Shown here in pieces: positions 33,641 to 43,170 of a stretch of DNA of 64,000 nt; position 1 is the first letter of the stretch; every line of letters starts with the position of its first letter. The position numbers were made by a program, and so were the translations under genes. The stretch comes from Proteobacteria bacterium ST_bin14 (GTDB lineage: Bacteria > Pseudomonadota > Alphaproteobacteria > Sphingomonadales > Sphingomonadaceae), in contig MSXR01000014.1 of assembly GCA_002083655.1 (NCBI GenBank), positions 1 through 64,000 of the forward strand, given 5' to 3'. The notes below the pieces were generated by a model. The model searched no databases, was not told the DNA's origin, and worked only from the letters and a program-made list of their open reading frames with translations.

Positions 33641-35836
33641 CTACCGCACCGTGAAAATTACCTGATCCACCACCTTGCCGCCCAGATCAATCAGCCGCAG
33701 CCGGTGCCGCCCCGGGGCTGCGAGCACGAGCGGTTTGGCATCGGCGGCACCCAGATCACGCGCATCAAGCTCTATCCGGTGGCCTGCGGCGGCACCCGAT
33801 ACGCCAATCGCCAGTCGCTGGCGATCAATGGGGATATCGGGATCAAGCGCATAGACGCTGCCTGACACCGGATTGGTGATGCGCGGGCGTCGGGCGGTAT
33901 CTGGCGCGCCCGCGATTTGCGTTTGCGCGGTGCCCGTCAGAAAATATTCGCGGCGCGGCTGTTCAATCGCGCCGCCGAATCTAACCTGCCGCGCTTCAAT
34001 GCCGCGCGGTTGCGCAAGGGGCCGTGCGCTTCCCCGCGCGTTGATCGCCAGCATGATGTCGCGCCATACCGGCGCGGCGCCGCTGGTGCCCGATACCGCG
34101 CGCATCGGATCACCCTCCAGATTGCCAACCCACACGCCGACGGTGAACCGATCCGAATAGCCGATGCACCAATTGTCGCGCAGGCCCTTTGACGTGCCGG
34201 TTTTCACCGCCGCCCAGAAGGGCAGGCGCAGCGCGCTATCCAGCCCGAATGTGCCCGCCCGCGCATTGGGATCGGCCAGCATGTCGCTGACGATCCAGGC
34301 GGCAGCGGGGGTGGTGATGGCGCGGGGGCGTTCGGGGTTGTCGGCTGCCGTCAGCCGAAGCGGTGACCAGCGCCCGCCCTGCGCAAGCGATCGAAACGCG
34401 GCCACCTGTTCCAGCAAGGTCACTTCGGCAGAGCCAAGCGCCAGCGAAAAGCCGTAATATTGCCCGTCCTCGGTCAACCCGCGATAGCCGGTATCCCATA
34501 GCCGGTCGCGAAACGGTTCAACCCCCACCAGCAGCAAGGTACGCACGGCTGGCACATTGAGCGATCCTGCCAGCGCACTGCGGGCAGACACCAGCCCTTT
34601 GAAATCACGATCATAATTTTGCGGCACATACAGCCCGGATGCGGTGTCGAGCTGCACCGGCGAATCGTCCAGAATCGACGCAGCGGTCAAATATCCCCGC
34701 TCGATCGCCTGTGCGTAGAGAAATGGTTTCAGCGTCGAACCCGCCTGCCGGTAACTCGCCGCGCCATCCACGGCCGCCGCTGTCGATTCGCCGCCAACCC
34801 CGCCGACATAGGCGAGCACATCGCCGCTGGCATTGTCGACCACCACCACCGCCCCGTCGCGTGCGCGGGCACCGCCCAGCCCGCGCAACTGGCGTACCAG
34901 TGCTGCAATCGCGATTCGCTGCGTTTGCGCGTCGATGGTCGTGGTGATGTTGATTCCTGGTTTGGTGAGCAACCGCCCGGCAAGATGCGGGGCCAGCCCC
35001 GGATCAAGCGCCAGGCTGCGCGCGGGACCGAGCATTGAAAACGCAGCCCCTGCAAAACGCGTACAATCCTGCTGCTTGGCGAGCGCACACGCCCGGTGCG
35101 ACACCTGATCAGGGCGCGCCTGCGGATCAGGCAGCAGCGCTGCCAATAATAACGCATCGTCGCGCGACAGGGCATCGGGCGTTTTGCCGAACAGCCCCAG
35201 TGCCGCCGCGCCAATACCCTGCGCTTCACCGCGAAACCCGGCCAGGTTCAGATAGGCCTCAAAAATCTGGTTCTTGCTCCAGGCCCGCTCCAGCCCCCAT
35301 GCGGCGCGCATCTGGCGCAGCTTTTCGCGCCAGCCACGCGCGCCGGGCGCTGCCAGCTCGCTGCTGAGAAAGCCCGCCACCTGCATCGAAACCGTGCTTG
35401 CGCCGCGCCCGCGTTTGCCCTGCAACCGATCCCGCATGGCGCTGCCCAACGCCAGAAAATCGACGCCGCCATGGCTGTAAAAGCGCTTATCTTCGGCATT
35501 GAGCATCGTCTCGCGGGTGGCGGGCGATACCTTGTCAATCGGCGTCCAGGCCAGCCGCCGCGCCGCAAAGTTTACGCGTGCGCTGTCGATCAGCACGCCG
35601 TTTCGGTCATATAGCCACGCCTCGGATGGCTGCCACTGCCTGCGGACATGGCCATAGCTTGGCAGCGGTGGCGGCTGGGTCGCATAATCGAGCAAGGCGC
35701 CCGCCAGCACCAGCAGGATCAGGCCACCAATGCCGTATTGCGCGGGGCCGAGTTGCTTTGCCCAGCCGATCATCGCCGTCATCGCCCGATCGGGCTGATC
35801 GGTGAGCAGCGCGCGCAGCCGCTGATAGGCGGTCAT
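33641..35836 (-). CDS. pbpC: Penicillin-binding protein 1C
   Basis: Bifunctional inner-membrane peptidoglycan synthase with glycosyltransferase (GT51) and transpeptidase-like domains. The 731-aa product has a membrane anchor (about 35-52), the GT51 catalytic-Glu region NAEDKRFYSHGG (about 113-124), and TVSMQVAGFL near 156-165. The penicillin-binding serine is in GSTLKPF near 366, KTG appears as KTGTSKGLRDNW, and a C-terminal BiPBP_C domain is present (final 120 residues). It is transcribed after the A2M gene with 33 bp between, the same pair as E. coli yfhM-pbpC. Confidence 0.94.
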   Translation of the reverse strand: MTAYQRLRALLTDQPDRAMTAMIGWAKQLGPAQYGIGGLILLVLAGALLDYATQPPPLPSYGHVRRQWQPSEAWLYDRNGVLIDSARVNFAARRLAWTPIDKVSPATRETMLNAEDKRFYSHGGVDFLALGSAMRDRLQGKRGRGASTVSMQVAGFLSSELAAPGARGWREKLRQMRAAWGLERAWSKNQIFEAYLNLAGFRGEAQGIGAAALGLFGKTPDALSRDDALLLAALLPDPQARPDQVSHRACALAKQQDCTRFAGAAFSMLGPARSLALDPGLAPHLAGRLLTKPGINITTTIDAQTQRIAIAALVRQLRGLGGARARDGAVVVVDNASGDVLAYVGGVGGESTAAAVDGAASYRQAGSTLKPFLYAQAIERGYLTAASILDDSPVQLDTASGLYVPQNYDRDFKGLVSARSALAGSLNVPAVRTLLLVGVEPFRDRLWDTGYRGLTEDGQYYGFSLALGSAEVTLLEQVAAFRSLAQGGRWSPLRLTAADNPERPRAITTPAAAWIVSDMLADPNARAGTFGLDSALRLPFWAAVKTGTSKGLRDNWCIGYSDRFTVGVWVGNLEGDPMRAVSGTSGAAPVWRDIMLAINARGSARPLAQPRGIEARQVRFGGAIEQPRREYFLTGTAQTQIAGAPDTARRPRITNPVSGSVYALDPDIPIDRQRLAIGVSGAAAGHRIELDARDLGAADAKPLVLAAPGRHRLRLIDLGGKVVDQVIFTVR

Positions 35837-35869
35837 GTCACCCTGCCACTAAGCTTACTTGGCCAGCAC

Positions 35870-38800
35870 TCACTTGGGCAGCACGGTCACCGGCGCGTTG
35901 GGCAATGCGGCGCGAATGGCGGGCGAATACATTGCCTCCACCCGGCTTGGCGGCAGATTGAACCGCCCTGCCCCGTTCAGCCGCACGGTATAGCTGACGG
36001 TAAAGCTGCCGCGCGGCACCCAAGCGAAATAGCCGCGCCACGTTGCCCCGCCACGCTCGACATAGCTTGGTGTAACGCCCGCATCGCCCGTCACCTGCGC
36101 CAGCAGCGATGATTGCCCACCCTGATCACCGATAATCGTCGCGCCTGCGGGCACCGGATCGCTCACCACCACCCAGTTGCGTTCCGCGGATGCATCGACG
36201 GTGATCGACACTTTCAGCACATCGCCGCGCGTCAGCACACCGGCCTTGCGGGCCTGCACCACCGACACGGTCTTGGTCATTTTGTACCCTGCATTGAGCG
36301 GCTTGCTGAGCGGCACCGCGGCCGACACCGATACCATCGCCCATGGCCCCGCACCGCCGCTTTGCGAGAGCGCCAACGGCGTTCGCCCGGCGGGCAGTGG
36401 CAAGCTGACGAAGCGTGATGGCTCGGCCAGCGGCCAGCTGCGCGTTAACGTGGTGGCACCAAGCGTTGCGGTTGTCACACCGGCGACCGCTTCGGCTGGA
36501 TAGACCCCGGCGAATTTGCGTGCGGCAACCGCGCCCCAGGCATTGGCCGTCGTGGTATCCCAGTGGCCGCGGGATTGGCGCAGCGCGGCCCCCACCATCA
36601 TCCGGGGCGCATCATCCTGCCAGCCCGGGCGCCCGAGCACCGCGATCAACGCCTTGATCGCCGCCTCGTCACCCGATGACATCAGCCACCAGGCCGCGTT
36701 TGACTGATCGCTCAGGTCCAACCGCGTGCCTTCATACACCAGCCGCTTGCGCAGCTCGGCCTGTGCCGCGCCTTTCAGCGCGGTGGCGTTGGCCAGCCCT
36801 GAAACCTTGTCGAGCGCGACCAGATAATCGGCGAGCTGTGCTGTCTGCATCTCGCCAATCGGCAGCCCGATCTGGCCGAGCATGGCAGGCGTGGCGGCCC
36901 CGGCGCGGGCGAGCGCGGCAAAGGCGGCGACACGTTGCAGCCTGACATCGCCGTAATCCTCATGCCGCACCCGACCATCGACGACGGCCTTCAGCCCCTC
37001 GATCATCTTGGCGCGCGAGCCTTCAGGAATCGGCAGCCCCGCTTCGGATGTGATCGACAGAACATAGGCGGTCAGCGCTTCTGACCCGTTCAGCGTTTCC
37101 GATGGCCAGTATCGCAGCAGCCCATCGGGTGCCTGATAGGTCGGGATTTCGCCTGCCAGCGCGCTCCAGCCCGCCACATCGCCTAGTGCCACGATCCGCG
37201 ATAGCCGCTGTTCGAAGCAGTTATAGGGATAGGCGGTCATGTACGCCCGCACCCCGGCGAGCGGCGGTGCAAGCGTATCGGTTAGCCGCAGATCGACACT
37301 GCCACGGCCGGGCAATGCGCCTGCCGGTGCCTCAATCGGGATCATGCCGCCCGCGCCGACCCGCGCCAGCGTTGCCGCCCACACCTCAACCGGCACGGCG
37401 GGCACAATCTGCTGATCGACCGTGATCTTGTCGATTGCCTTGCCGTCGGCGCTTTTGGCGGAAACCTGCCAGCGCAAGGACGACAGGCCTTCGCGCGCGG
37501 TGAGGTTCCACACGACCGGCGCGGCACCCCCAGCGGGGATCGTTACCGTCAGCGGCTTACCGGTGGCGATGCGCGGGCTAAGCTCGACGCTGGCAGTCAC
37601 CGTCATCGGCTTGTCCGACCCGTTGCGCAGCGTGAACACCGCGCCAAAATTATCGCCGGTGCGCACCAGCGGCGGAATACCGGCAAAGATGCTCAGATCC
37701 TGGGCCGCGCGGATATCGGTTTCGCCAGTGCCGAACAGTTGCGCACCGTCTGTCGCGATGGCGACCAGCTTGAACGATGTCAGCGCGTCATTCAGCGTCA
37801 CCGGCACGCGGGCATGGCCATTGGCGTCGAGCGCGACACGGCCCTTCCACAGCAGCACGGGCTGGAAATTCTCGCGGTTCAGCCCTGACAAGTCACCGCC
37901 GCCGCCGCCGCCTGCCTCAACGGCTTTCTTGCCGTAATGGCGCTTGCCCACCACCTGGGTTTGCGCGGTTGAGGTGAGCACGGAAAGCGAGCGTTCGCCC
38001 ATCATCGCGCTCAGCACGTCCCAGCTTTCATTGGGGGCGAGTTGCAGCAATGCCTGATCGACCGCCACAAATGCCACGTCGGCGCTGGCCGCTGGCTTTC
38101 CGTCCGGCGTTTTCACATCGACATCGACTTGCGCCACGTCGCGCGCGGCATAGCGTTCGCGGTCAGCCTTCACGGTTACGCCCAGCCGGTATGCGTCCCA
38201 GCCCACTTTCACTTTGGCAATGCCGAGCCGGTATGCCGGTTTGCTCAAATCGACCAGCGCGGTTGCCTCCGGCGCGGGTTCGTTCTTCGCGACAATGCCC
38301 AGCATCGCGCCAAAATCGGTCAGCCAATCCCAGAACCCGCCCTGCACGCGCCCACGCACCGCCATGACGGAGACAAATATATCGGGTGCATAGCTACCCG
38401 GCATCTTCACCTCGACAACCGGATTTCTGCCCTCAAGATGCGTGACGAAGCTCGACAGCACGCCTTCGCGCTCAACCGTGACAAGCGCGGTCGCCTCGCG
38501 GAAGGGCATGCGAACCTGGAAGCGTGCGGTTTCGCCGGCCTTATATTCAGGCTTTTCGGGGATGAGATCCATGCGGTCGCCATTGTCGCCGCCAAACCAC
38601 CAGTCATCATCGCCGACCAGCCATGTGGAAACCGTGCTGCGCGCCAGATTGCCGACAGCATCAGTGGTGGTGGCAACGGCATAGACCTCACCCGATACGC
38701 CGGGGTTGATTGCGCATGTCGCCAGCCCCTGTGCGTCTGTCGTCGCGGTGCATGTCGCGGACAATTTCGTGGTCTTCATCTGGTTGTCATAGGCATAAAA

Positions 38801-41611
38801 GCCGCCGATCAGCCGCCGCCGCGCGGTAAGGATTTCGCGATTATACAGCGCAACGGTGATCTTCTGGTTGGCAATCGGCTTGCCCTGCGTATCCACCGCC
38901 ACCAGCCGTAGCCGCAGATCATCCTGCTTCATCAGCCAGCCATCGGTCTTGATGCCAATCCGCACCGCCGATGGGTAAATCGGGATGCTGCGTGATGCGG
39001 TCAGCACTTCGCCATTGGCGTCGGGATAATCCATCTCGACCAGCATGTTCGCCGCGCCATCCAGCGATTGCGGGATGTCGATGGCGGTGCGCGCGGTGCC
39101 GTCCGCACCCAGCGTAACCGGCAGCGTTTGGGTTGGAGGCAGCGGGGCTTGTTCCTCCTCGCCGTCGCCGTTCATTGCCTTGACGCCCTCGCTCAGCGCC
39201 TTGCCGCCAAAGCTATAGGCTTCATAGCCGCTGGGCGTGCCAACCGTGCCGAACCAGCCGATTCGCACATCGACCGGCAATTTGGCAGCGCCACCGCCCG
39301 ACAGATAGCCCACGAACAAGTCAATCGGCAGCGTCTTCGGCCGGATCGCGGCTTCCTTTGGCCCGGATACGGTGGCCCGCATCGTGGGCAGGCGGTATTC
39401 GTCAACCTTGAACGACTGGTTGGTGTAAATCGTCGTGTCGCCGCTGATGACCTGAATATCGTAATCGCCCATCGGCGCGCCTTGCGGGGCGGTCCACTGG
39501 GTTTCGCCGATGCCGTTCGCGTCGATGCGCAGCGGCAGATCAAACTGCGTGTCCGATCCACGATGTGACAGCCGCAGTGTGCCGGTAAAGGCAGGGGAGG
39601 TCGCAAATCCATTAGCAATCGGCTTGCGCGCAATATGCTTCATGTTGATCGTCTCGCCCTGGCGGACCAGCGCACGATCAAACACCGTGTGGACAATATC
39701 TTCCTGCGCTGAATAGCCATAGGGCAGATCGAAATCATAGGGGCGGATGCCTTCGCCCCAATCGGTCAGCGTAAAGCTGAAATCATCGTCTTTGCGGGCC
39801 GACACCATCAGCGCATGGGCGGAACCCTCACCGTCGCACGATGCATAGGTTTCGGGCGTGGGCAGGCCAGCAGGGATCAGCAGCCCGCCGCTCTTGTCGC
39901 TGACGCCGCGTGCCAGCACCTTGCCGGTGCAACTGTCGCTAACGGTAACGGCGGCGTTGCCCACCGGCTTGCCGCTGTCGAGCGCGGTGACCCAGGCAAG
40001 GCTGCGATCCCGGCCCCATTTGAAATGCACGGCCATGTTGGTGACGAGCGCGGCGCTGGCCACATAGCGCGGCGCATTACGACCGAGCAGTGCATTGCCA
40101 AGCTTTGGACTGGCCAGTTCAACCACATAGAATCCGGGCTTGGTGAGCGGTATGCCGACCACCTCGAAATCCTTGCCCTTGCCCGGCAGGCCGACCGACA
40201 AATCGGTTCCCTGGTTCGCGGCCAGGATGGGCTTTGAACCGGTGTCGTTGATCGTCACCTTTTCCTTGCCGCGCTGTTCTTCGTGGCTGGCATAATCATC
40301 GGCATCGTCAACGGTGCGCAGCCATGCCGCGATCTGGCCGTCAGTGCCGTCAATCTTCAGCGTCTGCCCGGCAATCGCCAGGTTGCGCCCCTGCAACGCG
40401 GGTTCGACGTTGCGGACGGTTACGGGCAGCACGCCGCCTTCGCGGGCCTCCAATATGCCGAACGGCGCGGCGAATTTTACCAGCGGCGGGGCTTCATCAA
40501 AGCGGATGTCGAGCGGAAAGCGTTCGGCATTGGAAAGCGGACGACCGCTTTCATCCTTGATGTCGGCGGGCAGGATTAGCTTGGCGGTGCTGGCCGATGG
40601 CAAGGGCGTGGCAAAGCTGATGTCGCTGACGGTCGATTGCTTCTTGGCATCATTATCGAATTTGGGCGCGATTGATTTGCCATCGGCGGTCTGGATGCGG
40701 ATTTGCTCGGCCAGCCCCTTGGCGATGGGGGATGAGAACCGCACCCACGCCTTTTCAACCGGGCTGCACCCAGCCTGCGGGTTGACGCGCCCGCATTCGA
40801 AGCGCGCGGTAAACGGCTTGCGCACGGTATAATCGAACCGCTGATCAGCCCCGGCGATCTTGCCACCAGCACCCGCGATCTTGCCTGACCAGACAATCGC
40901 CATGTCCCGCCCCGGTGGCAAGGGGCGGCGGCACTTCAGCGCGGTTATACCGGCGGTCATCGCGGCGCGGTCCGCCTCGGCCACTGGAATCGTCGCGGGC
41001 AGGCCAGCGCTTTCAAGGAAACTGGTGACCTCATACCGGTCGGTCCCCAGGTCACCGAGCAGCTTGGGCGCAACATCTGGCCCCAGCACATCGACCGGAA
41101 TCTTCTCGCCGATGCCGTCAACCGCGCAATAGGCATTGGCCGCGACAGAGGCAGGCGTGGCGGGCATGTTGGCAGCGATCAGGAATACCTGATCCTCTTC
41201 AATCTCGCCGCCATATTGCCCAGGCAGCACCGCGCGCGCGACCGGGCCGCCGGCATCGACCTTGAAACTGCGTTGGCCGCCCACGGCATAGCCCGATACG
41301 GTCTTCAGCCCGTCGACCAGGTCAAAGCTGCACGCGGTGCCGCCGGGCAGCGGCGTCTTGAATTCATGGACATAGGTTTGCTGATCGACCCAGCGACCCT
41401 CGCCCGCAATCGCGCATGTCACCTTGAACGGAGACGCAGCGCGCGGATCGCCCAGCGCAACGATTGGCTGGTTGAACCGTGCCGTAAAGCGCTCAATCGC
41501 GCCGCCGCCGATGCCGGGTGTCGCGACAATGACCTGCGGAGAATTATCACCCGAGGCACTGATCGGGGCGACCACAAGGGCCAGGAATGCCAGACGGGAG
41601 ACCAGCTTCAT
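35870..41611 (-). CDS. Alpha-2-macroglobulin family protein
   Basis: Large periplasmic protein (1913 aa) thought to trap proteases entering the envelope; it is the longest gene in the window. The thioester motif is CFEQ with Cys near residue 1465 (NCFEQR). Upstream are repeated macroglobulin-type beta domains, with bait-like and MG10-type segments, and downstream the alpha/alpha thioester domain. The precursor has a signal peptide (KLVSRLAFLALVVAPISASG). I see no lipobox, so unlike E. coli YfhM it is probably soluble. The ORF opens at 41638; ATGs at 41614 and 41611 fit the RBS (AAAGGGG). It forms an operon with pbpC. Confidence 0.93.
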   Translation of the reverse strand: MKLVSRLAFLALVVAPISASGDNSPQVIVATPGIGGGAIERFTARFNQPIVALGDPRAASPFKVTCAIAGEGRWVDQQTYVHEFKTPLPGGTACSFDLVDGLKTVSGYAVGGQRSFKVDAGGPVARAVLPGQYGGEIEEDQVFLIAANMPATPASVAANAYCAVDGIGEKIPVDVLGPDVAPKLLGDLGTDRYEVTSFLESAGLPATIPVAEADRAAMTAGITALKCRRPLPPGRDMAIVWSGKIAGAGGKIAGADQRFDYTVRKPFTARFECGRVNPQAGCSPVEKAWVRFSSPIAKGLAEQIRIQTADGKSIAPKFDNDAKKQSTVSDISFATPLPSASTAKLILPADIKDESGRPLSNAERFPLDIRFDEAPPLVKFAAPFGILEAREGGVLPVTVRNVEPALQGRNLAIAGQTLKIDGTDGQIAAWLRTVDDADDYASHEEQRGKEKVTINDTGSKPILAANQGTDLSVGLPGKGKDFEVVGIPLTKPGFYVVELASPKLGNALLGRNAPRYVASAALVTNMAVHFKWGRDRSLAWVTALDSGKPVGNAAVTVSDSCTGKVLARGVSDKSGGLLIPAGLPTPETYASCDGEGSAHALMVSARKDDDFSFTLTDWGEGIRPYDFDLPYGYSAQEDIVHTVFDRALVRQGETINMKHIARKPIANGFATSPAFTGTLRLSHRGSDTQFDLPLRIDANGIGETQWTAPQGAPMGDYDIQVISGDTTIYTNQSFKVDEYRLPTMRATVSGPKEAAIRPKTLPIDLFVGYLSGGGAAKLPVDVRIGWFGTVGTPSGYEAYSFGGKALSEGVKAMNGDGEEEQAPLPPTQTLPVTLGADGTARTAIDIPQSLDGAANMLVEMDYPDANGEVLTASRSIPIYPSAVRIGIKTDGWLMKQDDLRLRLVAVDTQGKPIANQKITVALYNREILTARRRLIGGFYAYDNQMKTTKLSATCTATTDAQGLATCAINPGVSGEVYAVATTTDAVGNLARSTVSTWLVGDDDWWFGGDNGDRMDLIPEKPEYKAGETARFQVRMPFREATALVTVEREGVLSSFVTHLEGRNPVVEVKMPGSYAPDIFVSVMAVRGRVQGGFWDWLTDFGAMLGIVAKNEPAPEATALVDLSKPAYRLGIAKVKVGWDAYRLGVTVKADRERYAARDVAQVDVDVKTPDGKPAASADVAFVAVDQALLQLAPNESWDVLSAMMGERSLSVLTSTAQTQVVGKRHYGKKAVEAGGGGGGDLSGLNRENFQPVLLWKGRVALDANGHARVPVTLNDALTSFKLVAIATDGAQLFGTGETDIRAAQDLSIFAGIPPLVRTGDNFGAVFTLRNGSDKPMTVTASVELSPRIATGKPLTVTIPAGGAAPVVWNLTAREGLSSLRWQVSAKSADGKAIDKITVDQQIVPAVPVEVWAATLARVGAGGMIPIEAPAGALPGRGSVDLRLTDTLAPPLAGVRAYMTAYPYNCFEQRLSRIVALGDVAGWSALAGEIPTYQAPDGLLRYWPSETLNGSEALTAYVLSITSEAGLPIPEGSRAKMIEGLKAVVDGRVRHEDYGDVRLQRVAAFAALARAGAATPAMLGQIGLPIGEMQTAQLADYLVALDKVSGLANATALKGAAQAELRKRLVYEGTRLDLSDQSNAAWWLMSSGDEAAIKALIAVLGRPGWQDDAPRMMVGAALRQSRGHWDTTTANAWGAVAARKFAGVYPAEAVAGVTTATLGATTLTRSWPLAEPSRFVSLPLPAGRTPLALSQSGGAGPWAMVSVSAAVPLSKPLNAGYKMTKTVSVVQARKAGVLTRGDVLKVSITVDASAERNWVVVSDPVPAGATIIGDQGGQSSLLAQVTGDAGVTPSYVERGGATWRGYFAWVPRGSFTVSYTVRLNGAGRFNLPPSRVEAMYSPAIRAALPNAPVTVLPK

Positions 41612-41754
41612 CATCGCCCCTTTCGGAAAGGATGGCATTAACTACCGGGCCGGGTGACTGCGGTCCAGCGGCGAATCACGCCCGCCAAGGCGACTTGCGG
41701 CCAGCATGTTGCTGGGGAACAACAGTCGGTGGACGAATCGGGGGGGCGTCACGG

Positions 41755-43170
41755 TTGATCGGCTGGGTGGATGGCATTGCGGTAATTGATTTTATCGCGC
41801 GCGAGGCGTTGCTGTTTGCAGGCGTCGGCATCGCCCTTGGCGGGATTGATGATCTTGCGGTCGATCTGGTGTTTTTTGTGCGCAGCGGCTGGCAAAGGCT
41901 GGTGCGGCAGCGCGCAGCAGGGCCAGTGCTGGCCGATTTTGCAGCGCCCCAGCCACAGGGGCGAATCGCCATCTTCGTTGCTGCCTGGGATGAGGCGGGC
42001 GTGATTGGTGCCATGCTGGATACTGCGCTGGCGCGGCTCGATTACCCCGATTACCGCATTTATGTTGGCACCTATCCCAATGATCCAGCGACGATTGATG
42101 CGGTAGCGGCGATCGCCGAGCGTGACGACCGAATTCGGCTGGTGATCGGCACGGATCCGGGCCCTTCGACCAAGGCGGCCAATCTCAACGTGCTATGGCG
42201 CGCGCTGGCCCGTGACGAGATGGCAGATGGTGTCCGCGCGCGCGCCATTGTGCTGCATGATGCAGAAGATGTCGTTCACCGCTATGAACTGCGTATCTTT
42301 GATCGGCTAATCGGGCCGTACAGCGCGGTGCAGCTGCCCGTTCTGCCGCTGGTGCAGCGCCGTTCGCGGCTGGTATCAGGGCATTATTGCGACGAATTTG
42401 CCGAGGCGCACGCCAAGCAACTCGTGGTGCGCCAGGTGCTGGGGGCCGGCTTGCCGCTGGCCGGCGTGGGCTGCGCGATTGCGCGCGAGGCGCTGGAGGC
42501 GATTGCACGGGGGCGGGGCGGTGATCCGTTCGATGCCCATAGCCTGACCGAGGATTATGAACTTGGCCTTCATGTGTCGGCGCTGGGTGGCCAGTCAATT
42601 TTGGCGCGGGTGCGTGACTATCCCGGCGGTCCGCTGGTGGCGGTGCGCGCCTATTTCCCGGCCAAACTGGACGCCGCCGTTCGGCAAAAGGCGCGGTGGA
42701 TGGTGGGGATTGCGCTGGCGGGGTGGGATCGCACCGGCTGGGGGGCGCGGTTTGCGCTGGGCGATCACTGGATGCGCATGCGTGACCGGCGTGGCCCGGT
42801 TGCCGTGCTGGTGCTGGCAGTGGCGTATCTTGCGGTGGTTGCTACCGGTCTATCCTCGCTGGGCCACGCCGTGGCAGGCATGCCGCTGGATGCCGTGGCG
42901 CTGCCCATAGCCGTTTTAATCGCCAATGGCACATTGCTGGTGTGGCGGTTGGCGATGCGGTTTGGCTTTACCAGCGCGGCCTATGGATGGCGCGAAGGCT
43001 GCTGGTCTATCCCGCGTGCCTTTGTTGGCAACATCATTGCGCTGCTTGCCGCGCGACGCGCGATCATCCGCTATGTCGCGATGCTGCGCGGCGCACCGAT
43101 CCGTTGGGACAAGACCGCCCACGCCTTTCCGCCGCTTGATCCGGCCCCGGTTGCAGGTCGCGCGGGATGA
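41755..43170 (+). CDS. NfrB-like processive glycosyltransferase (GT2)
   Basis: Membrane glycosyltransferase, 471 aa, resembling the NfrB family that makes a c-di-GMP-controlled exopolysaccharide used as the N4 phage receptor. GT2 motifs are ordered as in processive synthases: the DxD-like VLHDAEDVVH (about 162-171), SLTEDYELG (about 263-271), and QKARWMVGIALAGW. N-terminal and C-terminal hydrophobic segments frame the catalytic part. No C-terminal MshEN-like c-di-GMP-binding region follows the membrane segments. The start is probably TTG at 41755 (GGGGGG upstream); GTG at 41770 is possible. It overlaps the next gene by 4 bp (ATGA). Confidence 0.82.
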   Translation: MIGWVDGIAVIDFIAREALLFAGVGIALGGIDDLAVDLVFFVRSGWQRLVRQRAAGPVLADFAAPQPQGRIAIFVAAWDEAGVIGAMLDTALARLDYPDYRIYVGTYPNDPATIDAVAAIAERDDRIRLVIGTDPGPSTKAANLNVLWRALARDEMADGVRARAIVLHDAEDVVHRYELRIFDRLIGPYSAVQLPVLPLVQRRSRLVSGHYCDEFAEAHAKQLVVRQVLGAGLPLAGVGCAIAREALEAIARGRGGDPFDAHSLTEDYELGLHVSALGGQSILARVRDYPGGPLVAVRAYFPAKLDAAVRQKARWMVGIALAGWDRTGWGARFALGDHWMRMRDRRGPVAVLVLAVAYLAVVATGLSSLGHAVAGMPLDAVALPIAVLIANGTLLVWRLAMRFGFTSAAYGWREGCWSIPRAFVGNIIALLAARRAIIRYVAMLRGAPIRWDKTAHAFPPLDPAPVAGRAG

